A stretch of DNA of 64,000 nt from JBDIVL01 sp039794405. Lineage in GTDB: Bacteria > Planctomycetota > Brocadiia > Brocadiales > Brocadiaceae. The position numbers and the translations under genes were made by a program. Positions 33,874 to 41,398 of the stretch are shown one piece after another. The notes beneath the pieces were generated by a model. It had not been told where the DNA came from. It made no database searches and was given only the letters and a program-made list of their open reading frames with translations. Location of the stretch: positions 72,766 through 136,765 of the forward strand of contig JBDIVL010000004.1 in NCBI GenBank assembly GCA_039794405.1, given 5' to 3'. Positions within the stretch are counted from its first letter, which is position 1. The number at the start of each line of letters is the position of its first letter.

Positions 33874-34787
33874 TATACCAGGAACTCTTGTATTCCCGAT
33901 CCCTATCGAAGGACTACCGGTGGATGATTGTTCCCCCAAGAATTCCGCAAGAGGATCTTAAGGCATTAAACCTGATTTTCAACCTGTATGATAAGCACAA
34001 AAATGTTTTCAGTAAATCATCCGTTTTTCCTCTCTACTGCTTAAACTATTCAGGGACAACATTTCTTGTAAAGTGCAGTTTGTCAAACCATAAAGACAAA
34101 GAAGGCAGGGGTATTTACTGCCTGCAGGGAATTAGTGTTGTGCAGGAGTACAAGAGACACCTTTGGTGTATACTTCCCTGGATATTGGCTAACTACGACA
34201 GCGAAAATATCCTGAACACCTGGAGGAAAATAGATTTTCATGATGCAGATAACGTTATCCGTCGGACATCCGAAGATTGTTTTTTCAAACTTGACCAGTT
34301 GAACGAATCGCTTGCGGAATTAACCCAGGCACCTAGAACTGCTCAAGGGAAGTTGCTTATCAATAAACCAACCTATATTTCATTTGATAACAATGGTTTA
34401 AAGAAATTGTCGCATTTAATAGCATCATCATATCATGATTGCATAGATTTTGCCTTCGGTGCCACACCGGAGATGGTTAAGACCTTTAACTTCAAGATCA
34501 TCGCTAAGGTTGGAATCCGCTCAAGCGTAAAAACCTATCCGGAAATGGAAATTGGGGATTCCATGTCCTCTCCTGTCTCTGGTGGCAAGAATGAAGTGGC
34601 GCCAGAGCATTTCGATGATCCTGTAGACCGTTTCGATCCCAGAAGGAAGGGCAGTCTTCACAAGCAGATCAATGCATCAAAGAAAAATGGTTCTTCCCGT
34701 AAGTTCAATGAATTTCTACCTCGCTTCTTATCCGTGTTTAAAATCGGTAAAAAACTAAAGCGACGGTTCAAGGGTCAAGGTCAGTAA
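33870..34787 (+). CDS. Unrecognised partner of the GTPase (possible GTPase-associated protein)
   Basis: 305 residues. No motif I can name with certainty. The N-terminus IYQELLYSRSLSKDYRWMIV resembles in layout the beta-rich N-terminal domain of GTPase-associated proteins (GAP1-N) that accompany conflict-system GTPases, but this is weak. The centre is Trp/Cys-containing (YKRHLWCILPWILANYD), and the C-terminal 90 residues are low-complexity and strongly basic (KIGKKLKRRFKGQGQ), possibly nucleic-acid or membrane-surface binding. Its start codon overlaps the GTPase stop, which is the best evidence of a joint function. Confidence 0.6.
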   Translation: MIYQELLYSRSLSKDYRWMIVPPRIPQEDLKALNLIFNLYDKHKNVFSKSSVFPLYCLNYSGTTFLVKCSLSNHKDKEGRGIYCLQGISVVQEYKRHLWCILPWILANYDSENILNTWRKIDFHDADNVIRRTSEDCFFKLDQLNESLAELTQAPRTAQGKLLINKPTYISFDNNGLKKLSHLIASSYHDCIDFAFGATPEMVKTFNFKIIAKVGIRSSVKTYPEMEIGDSMSSPVSGGKNEVAPEHFDDPVDRFDPRRKGSLHKQINASKKNGSSRKFNEFLPRFLSVFKIGKKLKRRFKGQGQ

Positions 34788-35171
34788 AAGAAAAATGGGA
34801 ACAATCAAAGCGGCTACTCCTCGCGGGTTTAAATTAGGCCTGCGGAGCTTTTTTATAATACCTGTGTAGGGGCGAACCTTGTGTTCGTCCTTGCCCTGGA
34901 TGATTCAAAACGTTTTTGTTTGTTTCCCATTTTGGGCGAACACAAGGTTCTCCCCCTACAAAAGAATATTGAATTTTCTATACATTTAAATTAAGCCTCG
35001 GCTACTTTTGTGCTGCTATACATGGTAATTGTGTAGGATGGGTGAAGCGTCAGCACACCCATCAGAATAAAAAACATTATTGATGGGTCTGCTTTGCTTT
35101 ACCCATCTCTTTGAATTTCCTATGCACTAAATTAGGCTGGGTTTTAAACGACAAAACCCAAGGACTTTTCT

Positions 35172-35276
35172 TTTTTACCCACCCCTCAATCATTCGACTG
35201 AGATCACGACGAAGTCCACTCCCAGGAGGAGACTTCTCCAATTCCCCTCTTGAGAGGGGTAGGGGTGTGTTTATTC
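35172..35276. repeat. Palindromic repeat family A, copy 6 (intergenic)
   Basis: ACCCACCCCTCAATCATTCG, CTCCCAGGAGGAGAC and CCCCTCTTGAGAGGGG. The only full family A copy in this window that is outside a gene. Confidence 0.7.
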
Positions 35277-35352
35277 ATCGCTTATCTAAAAAAGATGGAA
35301 ATTCTTAAACATGAACTTATTACCTCCGGAGAACTCACGGTTGGTTCAATCT

Positions 35353-35451
35353 CAATGTCATTAAGTTAAGCTACTTGCGGTAAAAGTCCCCCTTAAAAAG
35401 AGGGAACAAGGGGGGTTGTTTTGATCAATAATCCTTAACTTAATGACATTG
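35353..35451 (+). repeat. MITE-like repeat family C, copy 2
   Basis: 99 bp with perfect 18-bp inverted ends, CAATGTCATTAAGTTAAG and CTTAACTTAATGACATTG. The interior AAAAGTCCCCCTT...AAGGGGGGTTGTTTTGATCA matches copy 1 (1977-2064) read on the other strand. Confidence 0.75.
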
Positions 35452-35535
35452 GGTTCGATCTTGTAGATTGAACCAACCCTGAAATAAACCAGCTTTGAGG
35501 GGACATTGTTTTGATGGGACCCAGGAGTATCAACA

Positions 35536-36114
35536 ATGGTTCAAATTGATATCCCGATAGCCTTTGCTTTAGGGCAGATATTTGCCGATGCCGCAAGAAA
35601 GCAGTTATTGACGGGAAAACCGGAACATTACCTCCGGGCATTATTGAAAAATAATCTGTTCCAGATATTCTTCTTCAGTTGGATCCCCGTTTATTTTTTA
35701 GTAAATTACTTTGGCTGGGAAACAACCCATATGTGGTGGCACAAGGATTCCATTACCGATTACCCCTTGTTTCTTCCCGTCTTTCTTGTAGCATTCTTTT
35801 TTGCTGCAAACAGTGGATTCTGCCTCTCTGCTGCCCTGATAAGAAAAGGCAGATATGCATTCGTGCGAAAGATATATATTGGCATTTTTATCTTCTCATT
35901 TGCATGGGCATTCGGTTTCTGGAATCGGACAACCTATCTTGGTTCTTTCCATGAATGGGCTGGAGGAACAGCCAAAAGGGTATGGGATACTTCGGGAGGA
36001 GCGACCTTTATTTACATGCTCTCTTTTTCCCTGATTATATGGTTTATTGCCCTTATTTGTTTTATTAAGAGTATTCGTTCAGAAGGAAAAAGGCTTGATA
36101 CAAAAGAACAATAA
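35536..36114 (+). CDS. Polytopic membrane protein, unknown function
   Basis: 192 residues with about four to five membrane segments (FQIFFFSWIPVYFLVNYFG, LFLPVFLVAFFFAANSGF, IYIGIFIFSFAWAFGFW, FIYMLSFSLIIWFIALICFI) and a basic, cytoplasmic C-terminus. A His/Trp-rich loop (WETTHMWWHKD) lies between the first two. No family recognised. No neighbours on the same strand close enough for an operon. Ribosome binding site is GACCCAGGAGTATCAACA before ATG. Confidence 0.65.
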   Translation: MVQIDIPIAFALGQIFADAARKQLLTGKPEHYLRALLKNNLFQIFFFSWIPVYFLVNYFGWETTHMWWHKDSITDYPLFLPVFLVAFFFAANSGFCLSAALIRKGRYAFVRKIYIGIFIFSFAWAFGFWNRTTYLGSFHEWAGGTAKRVWDTSGGATFIYMLSFSLIIWFIALICFIKSIRSEGKRLDTKEQ

Positions 36115-36730
36115 CTGCTGATCACAGCAGGTCTGGTGATCGATACGATTATCTGGACAGTGTTCAATAAATAGTGTCTGAAGGAAAACGGGCAAAAAAT
36201 GTCATTTCGGGCCCATCACTCCTCTCATTCTAGAGGTTATCCCAAAACCTCAATTTAGTATTTATAATCATTTGAAGATAGAGTGTTTACAAGTAGAGAA
36301 ATTTTCATAATACGTAAGCCAGTTCCAGGGGTGGCACTGACAAACTCTGTTTGTCAGTGTGTTACATTTCATACCCATGTGCGTACTTAAACAAGCACGG
36401 ACAAACCAGTTTGTCCGTGCCACCCGGTCTGGAGTTATTCAAAAACTTCAATTGAGTAGCGATAATCTTTTGAAGATATGGAGAGGTGTCCGGTATAGAA
36501 ATAGGTTTTGGGATAACTTCTAAGCATTTTGGATATATTCAGTATAAATCAAGAGATTTAAAAAGATACCCTATCAAGTATGTATGATATTTTAGATGCA
36601 CATCTTGTTATATATAGCAATCTCAAAACAAAATATCACACAGCATAGCAGATTTTTCCGGAAAATACAGGGCTTCTGAAGACTATAAAAGTGACATTTT
36701 GTTTTAACATTACTATGGTACGGAGAATCA
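36115..36730. other. Intergenic region with a 290-bp repeat element
   Basis: Nearly half is the family E element. Before it lies a short CGGGCAAAAAATGTCATTTCGGGCCC stretch; after it about 200 bp of AT-rich sequence leads to the DUF4160 gene (TACGGAGAATC as ribosome binding site). Confidence 0.5.
36231..36522 (+). repeat. Dispersed repeat family E, copy 1, with inverted ends
   Basis: Begins AGAGGTTATCCCAAAACC and ends GGTTTTGGGATAACTTCT, a near-perfect inverted pair. Inside are the hairpins CACTGACAAAC...GTTTGTCAGTG and CACGGACAAAC...GTTTGTCCGTG, and two direct repeats of CTCAATT(G/T)AGTA...TTTGAAGATA. The first 190 bp recur at 43970-44153. Confidence 0.75.
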
Positions 36731-36988
36731 ATGCCAGAAATTTGTCGATTTTTTGGTATTATCATCTTTATGAACTATAACGATCATGAGTCCCCACATT
36801 TTCATGCCAGATATCAGGATCAAGAGATTACTATCCAAATTAAGGCAAGTATTGTGCAAGGGAAAATGTCAAAACGAGCGCTTTGCATGGTATTAGAGTG
36901 GTACGAAATGTATTAGGCAGAATTATTAAGCAATTGGGAACGAGCAAGAGAGCGGAAGCAATTAAAAAGTACACCGCCATTAATATAA
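36731..36988 (+). pseudogene. DUF4160 protein gene interrupted by an in-frame amber stop
   Basis: The protein begins MPEICRFFGIIIFMNYNDHE and contains SPHFHARYQ, the DUF4160 signature. A TAG stop falls at 36914 after LEWYEMY; if read through, the same frame continues AELLSNWERARERKQLKS and ends TPPLI, which matches the expected C-terminus of the family (usual length about 85 residues). A CAG to TAG change would explain this. The truncated 61-residue form lacks the last helix. DUF4160 proteins usually come in an operon with DUF2442, as here, and the pair resembles a toxin-antitoxin module; their biochemistry is not established. Sequencing error cannot be excluded. Confidence 0.75.
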
Positions 36989-36999
36989 GAGAGAAGGGT

Positions 37000-37266
37000 A
37001 TGTTTTTACATGTCGTTAGTGTGACTTATAGAGAAAGTTATAAACTAAGGGTTAAATTTAGCGACGGTGTTGTTAAAGATGTAGATTTGAAAGATGAACT
37101 CTATGGTGAGATTTTCGAGCCATTAAGAGATATTAAGGTATTTAAACAAGTGGTTGTTAACTCAGACACAAATACTATTGAATGGCCTAACGGCGCTGAT
37201 TTTGCGCCAGAGTTTCTCTACAAAATTGGAAAGACGGTTAAAAAAGTAGTATCAACTGACGCTTAA
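37000..37266 (+). CDS. DUF2442 protein
   Basis: 89 residues from ATG 37000, chosen because the conserved domain starts there (MFLHVVSVTYRESYKLRVKF) and GAGAAGGGT precedes it. A longer frame beginning at 36883 overlaps the DUF4160 gene and is rejected. Conserved blocks SDGVVKDVDLKDEL and IEWPNGADFAPEFLY are typical. Located 12 bp after the DUF4160 frame, forming the common DUF4160-DUF2442 pair. Confidence 0.88.
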   Translation: MFLHVVSVTYRESYKLRVKFSDGVVKDVDLKDELYGEIFEPLRDIKVFKQVVVNSDTNTIEWPNGADFAPEFLYKIGKTVKKVVSTDA

Positions 37267-37282
37267 ATAAAAGAAAATAATA

Positions 37283-37318
37283 GTAACACTTTAATTTTTC
37301 AAAGAACTAAAATGTTAC
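37283..37318. terminator. Bidirectional terminator-like hairpin between DUF2442 and anmK
   Basis: GTAACACTTTA pairs with TAAAATGTTAC (11-bp stem, one G-T pair, 14-nt loop). Flanks are A-rich on the left and T-rich on the right, so it could end transcription from both convergent genes. Confidence 0.5.
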
Positions 37319-37325
37319 CAATATT

Positions 37326-38708
37326 TTAATACATAAACCTCCTACCCGGAATAATTTTTCCCATTACCACTGACTCTCTTGCGCCCGTAGCACTCATGAT
37401 GTTATTGGGATTTCCGGAAATTGTCTCGTTGGCTAAAATGGCAAAAGTCAAGGCTTCTTTAGCGTTGGATGCTATGCCATACGTATCTATCGTATGTATC
37501 TTTACTGAGGAAGGAAGATAGTGGCTGAGAAATTTTATAATGGTACTGTTGCGGCTTCCTCCACCTGAGAGGATTACTTCGGACAGGTGATAGCGGGGTA
37601 AAATCCACCTCTTATAGCTATCGGCAATAGTTTGTGCTGTAAAGGCTGTAACCGTTGTAAGAATGTCGATGTCTTTAACACCAGAAGATGAGGCCTTTTT
37701 GTAGAGATTATCCGCAAAAGACCTCCCGAATTCTTCACGGCCCGTGGTCTTTGGCGGTATTTTTGATAAGTACGGATGTGTAAGAAGGCTGGCTAGAAGA
37801 TGGTTATCCTCTTTTCCCTGAGCAGCAAGGTTACCATTTTCATCGAAATGATGTACATTACTGGTAATGATTTCTATAATGCGATCTATGATCATGTTGC
37901 CGGGGCCTGTATCAAAGGCAATAACGTCATGAATACTACAGTCTGACGGTAAGAACGTGACGTTCGCAATTCCCCCAATATTCTGAAGGGCACGTCCCTT
38001 TTCTTTATCCCGGAAGAGGATGAAATCTGCATAAGGTATGAGCGGTGCTCCCTGGCCCCCGGCTGCCATGTCTCCCGGCCGGAAGTCTGCTACGGTCGTA
38101 ATGCCCGTCTCGTGGGCGATGACAGAAGGTTCACCAATTTGAAGTGTTGAGCGAAGGTATTGGATATGAAAAGATCTGTCTCTATCTTTTAAGGCTTGTT
38201 TTTGGGGAAATGTTTTCTTATCTTCCACTCCCTTTTCTCTGTAGGCGTTCTTCATTTCCTTCCCTTCTTTCTCTTCCCCGGAAGAAGAGATACAGGAGGA
38301 TTGTGGTGGATGGGCAAAAAGCTCATCTGAATCTTGCCATAATACAGGATTGGGAAGGTGATAAATTGTTTGCCCGTGAGAGCCGATGAGGTCTATTTCT
38401 ATGAGAGGAACATGTGTCTTGCTTGCAATAGATTTGGCAGCATCTGCAAACAATTTTCCCAAATAAAAATTCAACTGGCAGACCTTATCAACTGTACCGG
38501 TTTCAGGACTGCACGTCTCAAGGATGGCTGTCCGTGTGTTCCTGTCATAAGGATAGGTATCAAATGCGATGATGTTTGTTTTTGTGTTTATACCATTTCC
38601 ATAAATCTCTGCAAGGCAAGCATCGATACCGTCTGCTGAAGTTCCCGACATGAGGCCAATAACTTTTTTGGGGTTTTTCTGCTGGAGCTGCTGGAGTTTA
38701 TTGAGCAT
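37326..38708 (-). CDS. anmK: Anhydro-N-acetylmuramic acid kinase AnmK, with internal insertion
   Basis: 460 residues. The N-terminal signature IGLMSGTSADGIDA, GSHGQTIYHLPNP, and later STLQIGEPSVIAHETG, FDTGPGNMIIDRIIE and LSGGGSRNSTII are all AnmK blocks of the sugar-kinase/ASKHA fold. It phosphorylates 1,6-anhydroMurNAc with cleavage of the anhydro ring during cell-wall recycling. Usual length is about 370-390; here about 60 extra, charged residues (about 124-184, FAHPPQSSCISSSGEEKEGK onwards) split the conserved HLPNP and STLQIGE blocks. The insert looks like low-complexity sequence and may derive from a translated repeat. Recycling of peptidoglycan fits a planctomycete only if it retains a cell wall, as anammox bacteria do. 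Confidence 0.9.
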   Translation of the reverse strand: MLNKLQQLQQKNPKKVIGLMSGTSADGIDACLAEIYGNGINTKTNIIAFDTYPYDRNTRTAILETCSPETGTVDKVCQLNFYLGKLFADAAKSIASKTHVPLIEIDLIGSHGQTIYHLPNPVLWQDSDELFAHPPQSSCISSSGEEKEGKEMKNAYREKGVEDKKTFPQKQALKDRDRSFHIQYLRSTLQIGEPSVIAHETGITTVADFRPGDMAAGGQGAPLIPYADFILFRDKEKGRALQNIGGIANVTFLPSDCSIHDVIAFDTGPGNMIIDRIIEIITSNVHHFDENGNLAAQGKEDNHLLASLLTHPYLSKIPPKTTGREEFGRSFADNLYKKASSSGVKDIDILTTVTAFTAQTIADSYKRWILPRYHLSEVILSGGGSRNSTIIKFLSHYLPSSVKIHTIDTYGIASNAKEALTFAILANETISGNPNNIMSATGARESVVMGKIIPGRRFMY

Positions 38709-38842
38709 TATTTGCTTTTTCGTTTTTTATATGTAAATTTTTTTAGCCATGGATTCACACGGATGAAACACGGGTTTTTCATAAGCAAAATAATGAAGTT
38801 CCGGTCCTTTTTCGGTTGCATTTGAGCAACTCCAGGGTTTTG

Positions 38843-39784
38843 CTAATGATGCGGACTAGACCTGCTTTTATATATTTCTTCCTCACGCTCGGCCTCACCA
38901 AGCATCCCCTTGGAACGATATAACTCGCCGAGGATCTTGTGTACCTCTACAAAGTTAGGGTCTACCTCAAGCGCCTTTTTAAGAGATGCCTCTGCTTTTT
39001 CAAAGTCTCCCTTTTCTTTATATACAAGTCCTATGGTATGATGCAAATTAGCCATATCCGGTTGCACTGACAATCCCTTCTGCCAGGTTGAAATCGCCTC
39101 ATCCAGCTTTCCAATCTTTACATAGGCGATACCGAGATTGTAATAGATCTCTATTTTTTGCGGGTTAATATCAAGCGCCTTTGTCCATTCTTCAATGGCC
39201 TCATTGAACTGAGACTTCTTTACATAGAGAATACCTAAATTATATCTTGAGTTCACAAGACCCGGATTTAGACTAATAGCCTTATGAAAAGATTTAATCG
39301 CTTCCTCTTCCTGTTTTTTGTGGATATACACAAGTCCCAGCCCTTCGTGCGCCTCTGCATAATATGGGTTAATATCGATGGCCTTTTGGAATGTGGAGAT
39401 AGCCGTATCGGACTTACCTTTTTTATTCAGGATATTACCCTGTCCCACAAGGGCCTCCACCATTGAAGGGTTAAGCTCCGATGCCTTTTTGTAGGCATCC
39501 AGCGATTCATCGAGCATGCCTTTTTCGTTGTATAACAGGCCGAGATTGTAATAGATTACCGGATCATTTGGATTGGATTCTAGAAGTTTTATATTTTTTT
39601 CGATTTCTTCATCTTCCATGGTTTTTTTATTGGCGGAAGGGGTTTTCCCCTGTGTTTGAATGGAAACGGTATTTTGGGATGTGGATTGCGTGCTTGATTC
39701 GTTTTTCCTGCACCCCAGGTTACTGTAGATAAGAAATAAGACTGCACAAGATAAAAAAAGAATGTGTTTATGAATATTCACCAT
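38843..39784 (-). CDS. TPR-repeat lipoprotein
   Basis: 313 residues from ATG 39784, chosen because a lipoprotein signal follows (MVNIHKHILFLSCAVLFLIY, then SNLGC lipobox). A longer frame from 39865 would bury the signal. A Ser/Thr/Gln linker is followed by seven tetratricopeptide repeats (YYNLGLLYNEKGMLDESLDA, ALVGQGNILNKKGKSDTAIS and similar, each ending in (L/V)NP-like turns). TPR lipoproteins scaffold protein complexes in the periplasm or at a membrane; no partner can be named. Its 3' end is about 130 bp from anmK, same strand. Confidence 0.85.
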   Translation of the reverse strand: MVNIHKHILFLSCAVLFLIYSNLGCRKNESSTQSTSQNTVSIQTQGKTPSANKKTMEDEEIEKNIKLLESNPNDPVIYYNLGLLYNEKGMLDESLDAYKKASELNPSMVEALVGQGNILNKKGKSDTAISTFQKAIDINPYYAEAHEGLGLVYIHKKQEEEAIKSFHKAISLNPGLVNSRYNLGILYVKKSQFNEAIEEWTKALDINPQKIEIYYNLGIAYVKIGKLDEAISTWQKGLSVQPDMANLHHTIGLVYKEKGDFEKAEASLKKALEVDPNFVEVHKILGELYRSKGMLGEAEREEEIYKSRSSPHH

Positions 39785-39912
39785 AAAAGACCCTTCTCTT
39801 TCACAAAGATATTGTATTAAGGTATTGTAATTATGAAAGGATTTATTATATAGTGTTATGGACATACGTCAACCGGTAATTATTCAAATTTCAATTTATA
39901 AATGGATTATCC

Positions 39913-41187
39913 ATGAGACAATCCCATAATACGCAAAATCCCAGCCTCATAAGGGCTATGGGAATTTTTGATGTGGTCTGCCTGGGAATTAACGGCGTTG
40001 TGGGTGCCGGTATTTTTTTACTACCGGGGCAACTCAGCGGCCTGGTTGGAAGTGGCGCCCTGTGGATGTTTCCCTTATGTGGAATTTTTTGTTTCGCCAT
40101 CGCCTTATGTTTTGCGGAAATGGGGGGGATGTACAACAGAACCGGCGGTGCGTACCTTTATGCCAAAGATGCCTTTGGTCCTTTTATAGGATTTTTGGTG
40201 GGCTGGATAATATGGTTTTCATCTATCATCGGATGGGCCTCCGTTGCCAGTGGTTTTGGGCTTTATTTACAATATTTTCTCCCCGTGGAAGGTGTATGGC
40301 TGAGTAAAGCGATCCTTACCGTACTGATTATTGGATTGAGCGCTATCAATTATTTTGGGGTAAAATTAGGGGCAAAAACAGTTAATTTTTTTACTGTAGG
40401 GAAACTTTTTTCTTTATTTATTTTTATTAGTGTGGGAATATTCTTTATCAGGAAAGAGAATTTTGTCCCATTTCATCATGGTGAAAATTTCAGTACGGTA
40501 GTCACCCTGGCCTTATACGCCTACACCGGATTTGAGTTTATTGTGGTGCCGGCAGGGGAGATGCAGCATCCTCAGAGGAATATTCCTCGTGTGATTTTTT
40601 TTGTGCTGATAATCGTCACTGCTTTGTATGTTATTGTCCAAACGGTAGCTATGGGAACATTTCCTGGTCTTGCCGTATCCGATAAACCACTGGCAGATGC
40701 TGCAAGCTACTTCATGGGTACCGCAGGCGGTATCATTATCGGGGTAGGCGCCCTTCTCTCTATCGGGGGCGTCAATGCGGGAATTGCCTTAACCAGTCCC
40801 CGCAGTCTTTACATACTCTCTCTTGATGGGTTTTTCCCGAAAATATTTTCCAGGATACATCCCGCCTATCATACTCCCTGTCTGGCTATTATCATCAACA
40901 CGGCATTAACGCTTCTCTTAAGCTTAACAGGCAGCTTCAAATATCTCGTAGCAGCAAGTGTTATGGTAAGCATACTCCAATATATTCCTACCTGTTTGGC
41001 CGTTATTGTATTACGAAAAAATTATCCACAAAGGGAAAGGAGTTATCGGATACCAGGTGGATATAGTGTTCCTATTATTGCACTGATAATTTGCGGCTGG
41101 CTTTTGTGTAACCTGGAGCCAAAAGTGATAGCGGCCACGGCAGCAGCAATTATGATGTCCCTGCCATTTTATTTTTTACGGCGATAA
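39913..41187 (+). CDS. APC-family amino acid permease
   Basis: 424 residues with about twelve membrane segments. The first carries the family motif GINGVVGAGIFLLPGQ, and GGMYNRTGGAYLYAKDAFGP and FTVGKLFSLFIFISVGIFFI follow. TALYVIVQTVAMGTF and ALTSPRSLYILSLDGFFPKI are typical of the amino acid-polyamine-organocation group. Imports an amino acid or amine with H+ or Na+; substrate not determined. A ribosome binding site is not obvious. Divergent from the TPR lipoprotein. Confidence 0.9.
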   Translation: MRQSHNTQNPSLIRAMGIFDVVCLGINGVVGAGIFLLPGQLSGLVGSGALWMFPLCGIFCFAIALCFAEMGGMYNRTGGAYLYAKDAFGPFIGFLVGWIIWFSSIIGWASVASGFGLYLQYFLPVEGVWLSKAILTVLIIGLSAINYFGVKLGAKTVNFFTVGKLFSLFIFISVGIFFIRKENFVPFHHGENFSTVVTLALYAYTGFEFIVVPAGEMQHPQRNIPRVIFFVLIIVTALYVIVQTVAMGTFPGLAVSDKPLADAASYFMGTAGGIIIGVGALLSIGGVNAGIALTSPRSLYILSLDGFFPKIFSRIHPAYHTPCLAIIINTALTLLLSLTGSFKYLVAASVMVSILQYIPTCLAVIVLRKNYPQRERSYRIPGGYSVPIIALIICGWLLCNLEPKVIAATAAAIMMSLPFYFLRR

Positions 41188-41330
41188 ATTAGGCTGCCTT
41201 TGGCAGCAACTTTTTGATATACGACAAATGCCGATTAAAAACAACCCCCTCACCCCCTTTATTAAGGGGGATTCAGGGGGTTGTTTGGCATGCTACGATA
41301 CAAACTTTGAAATTCCTAAACGTTAAATTA
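41188..41330 (+). repeat. Dispersed repeat family D, copy 1
   Basis: TTAGGCTGCCTTTGGCAGCA then ACGACAAATGCCGATTAAAA, AACAACCCCCTCACCCCC, TTAAGGGGGATTCAGGGGG and ACAAACTTTGAAATTCCTA. Nearly the same order and sequence as 50997-51134. Contains the strong hairpin GGCTGCC TTT GGCAGC. Confidence 0.75.
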
Positions 41331-41398
41331 ATCCTTCGGCGATTTTTTTATAATACCTATATAGGGGAGAACTTGTGTTCGCCCAAAGGGGAAACAAA

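Larger units (their letters stand above)
34788..35535. other. Intergenic region of stacked dispersed repeats
   Basis: No supported gene. In order: GTAGGGGCGAACC...GTTCGTCC hairpin (about 34866), a block inverted relative to 26190-26250 (about 34895-34950), AAGCCTCGGCTACTTTTGTG (about 34996), family A repeat (35172-35276), family C element (35353-35451) and GGTTCGATCTTGTAGATTGAACC in two arms (35453-35475). A short frame at 35111-35308 consists of repeat and is not a gene. Confidence 0.5.

Noticed and set aside
35111..35308. 65-codon frame
   Set aside because: It is translated family A repeat; no independent gene features.
35451..35475. GGTTCGATC, possible tRNA T-loop
   Set aside because: It pairs with GATTGAACC in a simple hairpin; no acceptor or anticodon arms surround it.
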